Source: Camillea tinctor | Lineage: Eukaryota; Ascomycota; Sordariomycetes; Xylariales; Xylariaceae | Direction of reading: 5' to 3' | DNA: 64,000 bases | NCBI GenBank assembly: GCA_022578605.1 | Contig: MU394097.1 | Location: 248,001 to 312,000, forward strand | Translations under genes and position numbers: made by a program | Notes under the pieces: model-generated | What the model saw: only the letters and a program-made list of their open reading frames with translations | The model's database searches: none | What the model was told of the DNA's origin: nothing | Shown: in pieces, positions 37,301 through 48,400 of the stretch | Numbering within the stretch: position 1 is the first letter of the stretch | Layout: every line of letters begins with the position of its first letter

Positions 37301-39880
37301 GGCTGACAGGGAAATGAGAGGGAAAGAAATGACATGTAGTAAAGTTCTAGAACCGAGAAGGGTAAGGGAAAGGGGGGAATGATCTGGTTAACCTTGTTGA
37401 TAGGTAGGTAGGTGAGCTGTCATTGACAAGTAACCTAGTGTAGATGGGAACGATAGGCCGACAAGCAGGGCAAGACAGGGGACGCGAAGTAACTTTACCA
37501 GCACAATCAGCTAATTAGAAGATAACAAGCAGAGGCATACATAAAAGGGTGGTAGGTAAGTTAGGTAGTTTTTACGAGGTATGTAATGGGATGGTGTCAA
37601 AGAAAAAGACCATGCGTATGTAATATGTATGTGTGTTCGTGTGTGAGTAGTGCCCGTTAGTTCCGACGTTATGGAACCTCTCACCCTGCCACCCTGCCAT
37701 GCTATGCTATGCCATGCCATGTCACGTCAAGCGAGCGCGAGTGAGCGTGCGTGCTCTCGCTTGCTTCCGGTCAAGAATGAGGAGGAAGTGGAGGAGAAGG
37801 AGGAGGGAAAAACAAGTCCGGGGTTATGGGTGGTCTGGGAACCAGAGCCCTGGGAACTTACAGGCTGAAATAAGGAGGGGGGCGTGTCGAAAGAAAGAAG
37901 ACAGAAGAGAATATCAGCAATCAAAACCCGTCATCTTGGGATACAGTACAGTTACATGCATATTAGCAAGGCTTGCCTTATTTCTCTCCTTTTATCTTAC
38001 TTTACCTATCTATCTCACTCGAATCTCCTTGTAGCTATGCCACATGGTACGATACTGCTGTGGATACGAGGTATGTATCAGCGACCCCGTAAATGACTTA
38101 TCCTCCCCCATCCACGCAGATGTAAAAGACAAATATGATAGAACGCAACATCCGTTAGCACTAGACCGTTCGAAGAGATGAGATACGAACGATCAGTTCT
38201 CCGAACCCGGGCCAGCCCGAGCCGGTCAGCGGGCATGTATCCAGTCTGTTTTCCCCTATCTTAACCAGCGAGCCAATCCTAGAGAGAGAGAGAGAAAAGG
38301 GGGGGAGAGGGGTAGGCGTTCAGAAAACCCAAGGCATGTGCCCGACGGAATGTATTGATTGGCCCCCAAGATAGCTCTACCGTCGCCCAATAATAGAGAA
38401 CTCAATAATCCGACAACATTCCTAGATCAAAAAAAAAGCCGTGTCTATATCCCCATCCTTGTACGCGTAGTGCACTTAGTGAATGACTTCTCTTTCCTCC
38501 TCATCTTCTCTCCGCCTTTCACCCCAAATCAGAATCCCCCCATCCTCATTTCCCCATTTCTGAGTAAGCCGGCTTGCTACCCAAGGGCCAGATCTCTCTT
38601 CTTTCTTCTATTCTTTTTCATTCTTCTACTTGTTGGCTCCCGAAGCTTCGGGTAGAATGTAATAATGGCGTATGTATGTACTGCACATGTAGACAGATAG
38701 ACAGGCAGGTCCCGCAGCCTCGTTCTGTCGCTTACTACCTATATCACCTATCTTATTTGCAGCAACCTGCCCTTTGGGTCGCAACGGCAAGCGAATCGCA
38801 ATGCGAGATATACTGGGGATCACGCATACATCCACACCCCAGGAGAGACAACAGCGCAGCGCATTCCCGCCCAAGGCTGCAGGTGAGCAATCAGGATCCT
38901 CCTCGAACTATAGCAGCGGAAGGAGACCTTGCCTACTTACCTAACACCTATGCATACTATGGTCCTCATGTGCTCGCAGTTAGCCAGCATATCCTCGTTT
39001 ATGTAAGCCGGTAAGTAGTTTACCCGCCCTCCCTTTGATCCCCTTCGCCAGTAGGAAGAGAGCATTTCCAGGTAGAAGCCTGTCAGTCAGTTAGGATGAG
39101 AGATACCACCGCCTCACTTTTTTGTCTTTCTTATCAAATAAGCTCCCCCTTTGAAATCATGCCAAACATGCCCATCAAGCTCCACTCCCGAATCTGACGA
39201 CGTGGTGATGTTATTTTTTTTTTTTTACCTCAGATAAGATGACGATAATCATGATGATGATGATTGCTGTGCCGGTTGCGCGCAGTATTTATAAAGCAAG
39301 AGTAAATATAGAACATTCGATTACCAAGACACGGCGAACATCTTCATTAGCCTGTGGCAAACAAACTAACCCAACAAGCCTAACAATCGTCTGATTTTTT
39401 TAAACAACGCAGAGCAAGAGAGAGAGGGAGAGAGATGATAACCAGAACTAAGACTTCATTTCCCGCCTTACGCGCGCCAAAGCCCGAATTTCCTTTTTTT
39501 CAAACACCGGGAGACATTCAGGCAGGTGATCTTAGAAGGATGCAGCAGAGGAGGGGAAAAGCGGAAGGAGGGAAAGGGGGGGCGTAGTAGCAGCAGTTAG
39601 GCTGTCTCAGAGCAGTGATTTCAAAGAATAAGAAGGAGGCCTCGCAATTTCATCTCTCTAGTCTCGTGATTTTGATCTCCTGTCAGAGTAGGGTGTGATT
39701 ATCCCCGGATTATGTGTACTCTAACCCGCCCTGTATTACACGAGCCCCTTAACTGGCGTCGGAGGTGATGAATCAGATGATACAAGGAACAAAGTGTGTT
39801 TCCGTCTGTATGTCATGGTATCGCAAGTAGTTGTCGTTCTAGTTCCTCGTGCAACGACGTGATTACCTAGGTCCTGGCTA
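34301..39880. other. Gene desert, central part of the RSC7-NUG1 interval
   Basis: No supportable gene is seen. It contains G-rich tracts (34,710-34,730; 35,125-35,160), TAGG units, CA/CATA units and an 18-bp perfect palindrome at 34325-34342. A 10-nt match to the telomeric complement sits at 36763. All open frames are short and low-complexity. Confidence 0.5.
34325..34342. promoter_or_regulatory. Perfect 18-bp GC-rich palindrome with CGG-N4-CCG core
   Basis: CCGCCGGAGCTCCGGCGG reads identically on both strands. The inner CGG-N4-CCG arrangement resembles an inverted Zn2Cys6-factor half-site pair. No gene lies within 4 kb, so its role is open. Confidence 0.4.
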
Positions 39881-40673
39881 AGTACCCTGTGGCAATAGGT
39901 ACCTCTTGAGGTCACAGTTACAACTTGGAGCTTACAACTGGCATTGAACTTGTCTACTTTGGTTCAATCTCTGGGAATTTTTGAATATATTTTGTGCTAA
40001 ACAATAGGGATAATTGAAGAAAGGGTAACATATCGAGCCGAGTGAACACCTATAGCCTCGCCAGTATACGTATTATCAACTCTGGACTCTGGACTCTGAA
40101 TAGATCTCTGAATTATACTACTATATATTCTCTATTATTTATTCTACAGAATGCATCTTAGGAGTCCAACAAAGTGAAGTTTCTCTCCTATACAATAATG
40201 TTCTATGACGGTTGTGAACATGATAATAACACCTAGATATAGTAAATATCAATATATGGTCTGAAGGATACCTATCCGATCATTTATCTTTATCAAAAAA
40301 TAGATGATAGTACACTATAATGTTTTGTATATCTTTAGGGGAGCGAATATTCCAGCATCTCGTGCTCAAACTTCCTTCACCACAGTTACTGGAGACAGAT
40401 TTGACCTAAAGTCCTGTCAGATATTCTGGAATTGATTTTGATTTTATCTCCTCTCTTCTGTATTTGTAGAGCTACGTATAGATGAACGTAGGTGGTATAT
40501 AATCGCACGAGTCCTACCTTTCTATCTACTTGCTTTACGTGAAGGATGAACTATTTTTTGCCCTCCCCTTTAAACCATGAAGAACGCCCGATGTACAGAT
40601 TGCAATTATAGAACGAATCTCGGCAAAGCCCATCATAAAAGTTTTGTGGCCGCAAGAGTGAAACCGAGTTTGG
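39881..40673. other. AT-rich block downstream of NUG1
   Basis: About 800 bp of AT-rich, microsatellite-poor DNA between the desert and the NUG1 stop codon. It has a short tandem duplication (TGGACTC repeated near 40,082-40,096). It may be the NUG1 3' UTR plus decayed sequence. I recognise no coding remnant. Confidence 0.45.
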
Positions 40674-42390
40674 TTACTGCTCCATAGCATCTTCTGTCTT
40701 CGTCTCGTTCTCATCATCACCCCACAAGCCCTCCAGCTTGAATTCCTTTGCCCATTCTGTCACTATCTCTTTCTGATCGGGCATGGCGGCGCCGGTTTCC
40801 TGGTTTGCAGCTCCACTGCCAACCGTAGCAGGCAATACCGGGGCGTCGACCCATCCCTGGATACGCCCGTCCCTCCAGTCCGTCACGACCGTCATAGCAG
40901 CAGAAGTTAGATTCGGCACACCGCCGCGGCCAAGCCGGCCACGTTTCCGTGCTACTTGCACGAGGAAGTCTGTAGTAGCGTCACCATTAGATGATAGAAG
41001 CGGCGGGATGTCGTATACATCCAGCAGCTTCTGTAGCAGATCCGGGGATGCAGATAGCCTCTTAAGCAACAACGAAACCGCAGGTATCGGATCGTCAATC
41101 TGCTTCGGCGGTACAGCATTCAGGAGAACAAGGTTAGCGTGAGCTTCGATGGGGTTCTTCTTGACGGACGACGCCTCTCCCTCAGGGGCCGAGGGGAAAA
41201 CGATTCCGGGAGAATCAAGCAAGGTTAGTTTGCTGTCGATCTTGACAGCTCGGATGCTGGTGGTAACACCTGCTTCGGCACCAGCAGGGCAAGCAGCCTT
41301 GCCACGGCCGCCCAGTCGTGAAAGGAGGGCGTTGATGACGGACGACTTTCCGACATTGGGGTATCCGATGACGCCGACGGAGACGGCACGCTTCAGCTGT
41401 TTGGATGCAGCGAAGGACTTGAGCGACTTTAGTAAGGTGGATGAGGTGCTCTGGACGGTAAGTTCGCGATGGTTGAAAGTCTGGGCATTCGGAGCAGAGC
41501 CCGAGGCGCGCAGGGGAAGGGTAGGGAAGTATCGTCGGAGGTAGACGAGCCAGTCCTTGAGGACATTCGGGGGGATTAGATCGATCTTGTTGAGAACGAG
41601 AATTAACCGCTTGCCACCACTCGCCGCAGCCATTACCATCCTCTCGACCTCCCTAGACCTTGTACCCTCGGGATCCCGAGCATCCAGAACGTAGAGCACG
41701 ACATCAGCTTGCTCGATGACCTGCTTGAAGACCTTGTCGTGGGCTTTTCTCGACGAGACCTGGGCTACTAGATCCACACCCGCATCCGAGTCGTCATCAT
41801 CATCCTCGGAGTCGTCGTCCTCCATGTCGTCTCCGCTCTGTAGCTCGCGATCGTACTGCTCGGCAGCTGCTCTCGCGCTGGCCAGTAGCGCAGCCATGGG
41901 GTTTGCAGAGTCGTCCACGTCGTCTTCGTCCATCATCTCGCTGTCCTCGAAACCCTCGGCACCCTCGTCCCCAGACCCATCTATCGCGGCACCATCCCCG
42001 CTTGCTTCCTCAGTAGTAGCACCAGTCCTGGCTGCCCTGGCCAGCTCTCTCCGCCGTTGCTGTTCTTCCTGCTTTCTCCGGCGCCCTTCTTCTATCTCTT
42101 GGAGGATCTTCTCCTTGTAAGGGAATAGGTTCGGGATGCCGGGGTCCTTCTTTAACTTGGATTTCCATTGCGGGTTCTTTTTGGCTTCCTTTCTGGCTTT
42201 GCGCTGTTTCGCCGCCGAGGCCTTTTCGATCTTGTGCCGTAGACGGACGGGCGTCCGCTTGGACTTGGGCTCTGAAGGGGAAGACGACAAGGTTAGTTTT
42301 TAGTCCAGAAATATTCTTTGTGAATAGTTTAAATTATTCAGATTCGGTATTGGTGGGCTCACTCTTGGGTTTGGTAATACTGCCTGCCAT
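40674..42390 (-). CDS. NUG1: Nucleolar ribosome-assembly GTPase Nug1 (two exons)
   Basis: Nug1 is a circularly permuted GTPase needed for 60S ribosomal subunit assembly and export. Exon 1 is only 28 nt (42363-42390) and encodes MAGSITKPK plus one base. A 91-nt intron (42272-42362, GTGAGC donor, CTAAC branch, TTCAG acceptor) leads to exon 2 (40674-42271). The join gives KPKKPKSKRTPVRLRHKIEK, the conserved basic N-terminus, and a protein of 541 residues. A coiled, basic region (to about residue 95) and an acidic Asp/Glu-rich insert (about 100-175) precede the GTPase domain. The motifs run in permuted order: DARDPEGTR (206-214), G4 NKID (237-240), G1 GYPNVGKSS (312-320) and G3 DSPG (362-365). 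An ATG at 42290 lies in the intron and is a false start. The gene is divergent from the HAD phosphatase. Confidence 0.94.
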
Positions 42391-42911
42391 TTTACTCTTG
42401 AATTCCTATCACAATGGCTGGCAGTGTTGTTGATGTTGTTGTTGATGTTAATTACTTTATGTGATGCTTTTCAAAGTGCGACTAACAAAAGTAAAAAGTA
42501 AAAAAAAAAGATTCTGCCCTTATTCACCGCCGGCGATAATCTTCTTATCTCCCCACTAAATTCATCTATCTATCCTTAAAGTTCTTATCATGCGCTGCCC
42601 CACCTTTTAGTGTCGGTCCCGCCGGCATCTGGCCTACCGAAAACCCTCCCGCAAAAAAAAACCCCTTTGGGTACGGCGGAGTTTCCTAATCGGGCTCTAT
42701 CGCTGCCGTTGGATTCGTCCTGGTGTAATCCGGCTTAGGTTTGCTTAGGTTTATGCTTTATACAAACTGCCACGTGCAAATAATGAGATAATTATTGCTA
42801 GTATCGTTATAAAAGAGACCCCCCTACCATATCCCTTACCATATCTGAGTTTCAATATATCCCAAATATAATATACCACCACATCTCCTACACTTCAAAA
42901 ACACAAACACC
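42391..42911. promoter_or_regulatory. Short divergent promoter between NUG1 and the HAD phosphatase
   Basis: This 521-bp spacer must hold both promoters. It has a GTTGTTGATG repeat close to NUG1 (about 42,427-42,450), an A run at about 42,499-42,509, CCCCT motifs of the stress-response type (about 42,661 and 42,823) and a TATA box on the phosphatase side. I see no TATA box facing NUG1, as expected for a ribosome-assembly gene. Confidence 0.55.
42808..42815 (+). promoter_or_regulatory. TATA box of the HAD phosphatase gene
   Basis: A perfect TATAAAAG lies 104 nt upstream of the ATG at 42912. It predicts transcription start near 42,840 and a leader of about 70 nt. Confidence 0.6.
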
Positions 42912-43980
42912 ATGGAGTACTCAGCACCCCCCGAAGATGTCACCTTCAGCGGCCTCTTATTCGACATGGACGGCACCATCATTGACTCGACGTCCGCCGT
43001 GGTCAAGCACTGGCATACGTGAGTCATATCCTATCACCATCATCCCTTGAACGAGAAGGATATGCGAATTCTAAACAACATGTCCTACTCTAGAGTCGGA
43101 AATGAGATTGGCGTCGACCCCGAGGTAATCCTCCAGACCTCCCACGGACGTAGAAGCATCGACATGTTGAAGGTTCTCTGCCCTGAAAAGGCAAACTGGG
43201 AATGTAAGTCAACCTCTATAACCAGCCCCTAATTTCAGACAAGTAGGGATAAGTAGCCAGGGCACTTGACGAAACAACAAATGTCTCTCGTACCTATCCT
43301 GTCTCTTAGACCCTGAAGACTTACCAAACCAGCCACCTCATCTGGCTATACGTCCCTCTCTCCCTCCTTACTCTGTCTCTGATACCCCCTTCAACCTCCC
43401 CCTTAAACTCTAAATCCCCTATGCACACGTGTCTGCCAGACTTAAGACTGACTCACTCACTCCCCTCCCTCCAACAGACGTGAAACACATGGAAGGTCTC
43501 CTCCCCAAATTCCACGGCCAAGACGCCGTCGAGATCCCAGGAGCCCGCGCCCTGCTAGACTCTCTCATCGCCGCCCGCGCCCCCTGGGCGATCGTGACCT
43601 CGGGCACCGAGCCCCTGGTAACGGGGTGGCTGGAAGTGCTCTCGCTGCCGCACCCGGAGCACCTCGTGACGGCAGAGTCGGTCGCGAACGGCAAGCCCGA
43701 TCCGGCGTGCTACGAGCTCGGGCGCGAGAAGCTCGGTCTCCCGCCTACGGAGGAGAAGGACAAGGTCCTGGTGCTCGAGGACAGCCCGGCGGGGATCCGC
43801 TCGGGCAAGGCGGCCGGGTGCAGGGTCCTGGCCGTGGTTACGAGCCACACCGTCGAGCAGGTCGCGGCCGCCGAGCCCGACTGGATCGTGCAGGACCTGC
43901 GGTCCGTGAAGATGGTCGAGTGCGCGCCCGGGCGTGGCGTCACGCTGCGGATATCAGATGGGCTCGTGCGCAAGGCATGA
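42912..43980 (+). CDS. GPP1: HAD-family phosphatase, Gpp1/Dog1-like (glycerol-3-phosphate or 2-deoxyglucose-6-phosphate phosphatase)
   Basis: A cytosolic HAD hydrolase of the yeast Gpp1/Gpp2/Dog1 group, which dephosphorylates small sugar or glycerol phosphates. The exons are 42912-43018, 43094-43203 and 43478-43980, giving 239 residues, the family size. The introns are 75 and 274 nt, both GT-AG, and the joins read HWH-T-VGNEIGVDP and ANWE-Y-VKHMEGLLP. Motif I is DMDGT, with nucleophile D18 and acid D20. Motif II is VTSGT (S114), motif III is K145 in NGKPDP, and motif IV is VLEDSPAGI (E173, D174). All are intact, so the enzyme should be active. Substrate choice between glycerol-3-phosphate and deoxysugar phosphate cannot be read from sequence. 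Exon 3 is much more GC-rich than exons 1 and 2. An ATG at 43429 lies in intron 2 and is not the start. Confidence 0.88.
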
Positions 43981-45480
43981 TGATGGGCGAGGCGATGACG
44001 ATGGAAGGGAGAGGGGGGGTATGGTGCCGAGCGAGCGAGCGCACGGAGTTTACCGCAAGCGATGGGAGTGAGTTGAGCTGATCACAAGCCCCATATTGAT
44101 TTTTCCCCCGCGGAAAACGACTGCGGGAAGAGCTTCATTTCGCTACGCGGTCGAGGGGAGCTGAAGATGCGCTCATCGCCAGGCTTGGCGATGCCTACGT
44201 GAGATGAGCTCTCAGGTAGAGCATCAATCAATAGGGCGGTGATCAAAGTGATCACTAAACATTACGACGAAATAAAAGAGAGTTGGATGGGCGGAGCGGG
44301 AGCTAACCAATGACGGTTTTTGCTTTTTCTTTTTTTCAATTTCTATTTTTCGTTTCCTAACTACCCTTATCCTAGCTCATCGAGGTGGACGCGCGCGCAG
44401 GGGCCCAGAAAGAGAGAGAGAGGGGAAAACAAAATAAACATAGATCCATAGATCTCATTTGGTTCCCTCACCATAGATGTGGCTACGCATATCCATACCA
44501 TACATACATACATACGTATGCGTACAGTACATAGTCTAGGCGAATTAGATGGCTTAAAGAAGAAAGAGAAGAATAAAAACAAGGGGTAGGCAAGTTGACA
44601 GCGGGATGGGAAGCCCGGCACTCCGGTACTCCGGATCGTAGCTAGGCTAGGGGGGGAGGGGTGTGGTTTACGCAGATAGAAACAAGATACTACTAAGATA
44701 GATGAGATGATGTACGCGGTTCATGAATCGACAGGAAACTATCTAGACACGATCTAGGTAATAAGGCCGAGATGTCAGTTTGAAGCGATCCTTGGCTCCT
44801 CCCTCAACCAGCACCCGGGCCACTAGCCAGCCAAGTACCCTCCCGCGCGGCCCAGTATGTAAAAGATACAAAGAGCTGATCCGGCCGGTGATCCCCTGGA
44901 CCCTTTAAAATTTCTTTGGGGCTGGGTTCGTCCGTTCCCGAATTCCTGGTTCGGGTTCCCTCCCTTCCCTTCCCTTCCCTTCCCTTCCCTTCCCTTCCCT
45001 TCCCTTCCCTTCCCTTCCCTTCCCTTGCCCTGAACCATATTTTTTCGTTTCGTTTCTTGTGATCCTGTTTGTTTTCTTTTTTTTTCTTTTTCTTTTCTTA
45101 ATCGGACCGGGTTCAAGGTTCATAGCCAGGCGTAGCAGCGGGCCGAATGCCAAGATGCCCGTATCCCATCTTATTCCCAGTTTTTTTTTCACTAAATGGT
45201 AGATGTGATATTAAGATTAATTAGGTATCCTACGTCTAAATAAAGGAGAAGAGGAAGAAGAAAAAATCCGAATAAACGAAGAAGAGAAAAAGCAAAGCAG
45301 AGCAGGGGAAGGGAGAAAAGAGAGGAGAGTGGAGGAGAAGGTAAGGAAGAAGAAAAAGCAAAGGAGATCCCGCTGGAGGCAGGGATGATGACGGTAGGTT
45401 CTATGTATGTAATGATAATCACAGATTTCGGGGTCTTGAATGTAGTATATCTAATGTGAATGTATCTATCTGTACCGTGC
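43981..45480. other. Downstream of the phosphatase: 3' region and simple repeats
   Basis: No gene is seen. A small hairpin-like segment (GCGCTCATCGCC...GGCGATG, about 44,170-44,192) lies in the presumed 3' UTR. A 13-unit TTCCC array follows at 44,961-45,025, then T-rich and purine-rich tracts. Minus-strand frames here are translations of the pentamer array. Confidence 0.55.
44961..45025. repeat. (TCCCT)13 pentanucleotide array
   Basis: Thirteen perfect 5-bp units over 65 bp, the longest clean tandem array in the window. The same unit in the opposite orientation (GGGAA) occurs near 7395-7417. Confidence 0.95.
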
Positions 45481-48400
45481 CATACGAAGATATCGCTCCT
45501 ACTCCCCCTACCTACCTAACCTATCTACCTATCTCTCTACATAGATAACCCATACAACCTAGTTCGCCTAGAAAAGAGCCGGGGAGGGGAAGGGGGCGCA
45601 AAGGGGGGAAGAAAAAAAAGACAAGCAACGTAAAGTCACCTAAGTTACCTTGTAGTAACCTCCATAACTGACCCTGTCCATGTCAGCGTTTTTTTCCCAG
45701 CCCAGAAAATTCGAAGCCGCCTATGTAAGTAGGTCTGTAAGTCCGTATGTACGGGGTATGAAATGTGCATACACCGAAGAGAGAGGAAGAGCTTGGCTCT
45801 CTACCTACCCTACCTACCTACCTAGACCTATCAGCGCTTTCACACCTGACACGCACTTAGACACGCATCACGTATCTGGATAAGTAAGACAGATTGCTGG
45901 TTAGTATAGTTACTAGATACTCTCACATACATACGTAACCTACATACATACAACACTAGCAACTAAAAACCCAGTACCTAGATGAGGTAGGGTAAGGTAC
46001 ACTACCCGCCGCGCAAGAAGCTAGATGCTAGTTCCTCTGCCTGATTCAGCTAACTTAGTGCGGTGTAGTAACGTAAAGGTTAGGTCGGTTTTGAGATAGG
46101 TCGGCAGTATCTATCTGGTGTAGGTCAATGTAGGTACAGCACATAACACTAGACATACATGGCATTACATCCTACCCAGATTACACAGAGTTCACATGGT
46201 TACATGCTAGAATTCTTTTTGGTATAGATTAGGTAGAGGCGAGCAGATAGCACCCATTCCACACGCTGCCTACCTAACGTTACGTACATCTACATTAGCT
46301 AGCTACGTAGGCAGGTTAGTTTTAGGTAGGTGTGGTATGTATGTATGTAAGTCAAGTAGGTATGCACATATGTAGGTACCCAGAATCCTCTCTCCGGTCT
46401 GTTCGTATGGTATGGTATGGCATGGTATGGTGTGTAAGTGGTCGTACGGCGTGTGTATGTATAGTATAATACTACATTATCTAACCTACCTACATACACT
46501 AAAAACCCCCGGTAGATTTGTTTTCTGCTCTTCCCCTTCCACCTTCAGCGTTAGTATTATGGTGAAGTAGCTACGATAATGGATTCCAAGTGGATATCTT
46601 TCTTTTTTGCTGCTCTCTCTCTTTCTCCTCGTTTGGTTTCTGGGGGATGACCATATAATCATAATAATCCATACTGTCGCCATGGAACGATCCGTGTTTC
46701 TTGGCGTCCCAAGCATTCAACATCCTTGCCCCTTGCCCTGCCTACATACCACCTACACTAGCTTAGCTCTGGTAATGTATGCATGTATGTACTTCTATGT
46801 ACATTCACCTGAAAACGCTAGAGTAGTATAGCTTTTTGGGTAATGTAGTAGGTATGTATGTATATACCTTGCTACCCCAGTCCACCACAACCGCGACTGC
46901 ATACATACCATACTTACATTGACATACAATTTACCTACCCACCGGCTTGCTCTTCTACCCTGTCCTGTCCCTCGTCCCCCTCTATAACCCCGGTTCCTAA
47001 AGGGAATTGATTATAACCCGAACTTGGACTAAGTGGGAATTCCTTTATTTTCTTTGGTACTAGTATGTATGTTCATTTTTTCAACCATGTGTTCAGAAAA
47101 AGAAAAAGTGTGATAGATGATTAAATAAGCTGCAAATGTAAGATTGTAGTTATACCTCTCTAAGTAAACCTAGGTAAGATTTTTTTGTTAGTGAGCAAGT
47201 GACCTAAGATGGGGCAGAGACAAAGTGGAGGAAGGGGATCAAGCGCGCGCTACAGGTAAATCTGTAAATGAAGATCACCGGAACTATCGGCAGCAAGGCA
47301 AGACCAGCGCGATGTACACTAGGGTTACTTATCTCTTTCTTTCTATCTCTCCTACTTAGTCTTTTTTTTCTTATTATTCTATGTACTTTTATATCTTCTT
47401 TCTTCTTGTGGTTGTGTTAATGTGTTATGTGTGTCTAGGTCACGCAGCGGGTTTAGAACTTCCCTTTCCCCTCCTCTCCAAAGTCTCTATAATGTACATA
47501 CACAGATACATAACCTACATGTAAGTGCGTTACCCACTTTTCGTTTCGTTTCGTTTCCTTCTCTTCTCAACCAACCACTCTGAGTCTTGGTCTCTATGTA
47601 GCACATATCCATCTCTCCCCACACACATCTATTAGTTATATCCACACGTAGCAACAATTGCCCATGAATAGAGAAAGCTTAGTCAATAGTAAGCAGGTTA
47701 TATAGGTAATAAATAAGTATAAATAGGTTATATATATCGTAACACGTTATTATGTTACCACCACCATCAAACTTGCCCTGCCCTGCCCTGTCTGCAAGGT
47801 ACGCTATCTATCTAGGGTTAGGTATGATATGGTGTAGTATGAGTAAAGTATATAGTATGTAATAATGCATGGTGTGTGTATGTGTGTGTGTGGCTATAAT
47901 TTTGTGTAGTATTAAAGAGGGGGCAAGGGGGTAAACGGTAGTTAGGATAATTTAGTTCTACTACATAGACACCTAGACCGGTAGTAGCAACTTAATCGCC
48001 CCAATCCCGATCCCAAAACAAACCAACAACAAACCATAACGACTAAAAAGAATGACACTTTCCTTGGGTCTATACCCCATCTAGGATAGGATGGGGGCGG
48101 GAAGAAAGGCAGTGCGTTGCTGAGTCGTGTAGCGTCTGAGCGTGTAAGTGGGATGGCATGAGAGATGGGATGAAGATGGGGGGTGGATGGACGAATGGGA
48201 AGTAAACGACACGGGATTAACGTAGCGTCAAGTATAAACCCGCATACACATATTTCAACTACACCATTTTTTAAGTTAGTCAAGAACCCTAGATTTGGTC
48301 TAGACGATGGGCAAAGAAAAGGGGATGGATGATGAGATGAGACGAACACACACACACACAGGCACACGGAAAAAGAAGGGGAGTTAAAAAAATGAGGATG

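Noticed and set aside
42272..42290. NUG1 start at the ATG at 42290
   Set aside because: This ATG is inside the intron. Using it loses the conserved basic N-terminus that the upstream 28-nt exon restores in phase.
43429..43477. HAD phosphatase start at the ATG at 43429
   Set aside because: It lies in intron 2. The essential DMDGT motif is encoded by the exon starting at 42912.
1..43980. HOG-pathway gene cluster (SSK2 plus GPP-like phosphatase)
   Set aside because: The two genes are over 40 kb apart with replication, RNA-decay, chromatin and ribosome genes in between; coincidence is the simplest reading.
44823..45192. Two minus-strand frames with GREGK repeats resembling a repeat protein
   Set aside because: They are the two-frame translation of the TCCCT pentamer array with random flanks.
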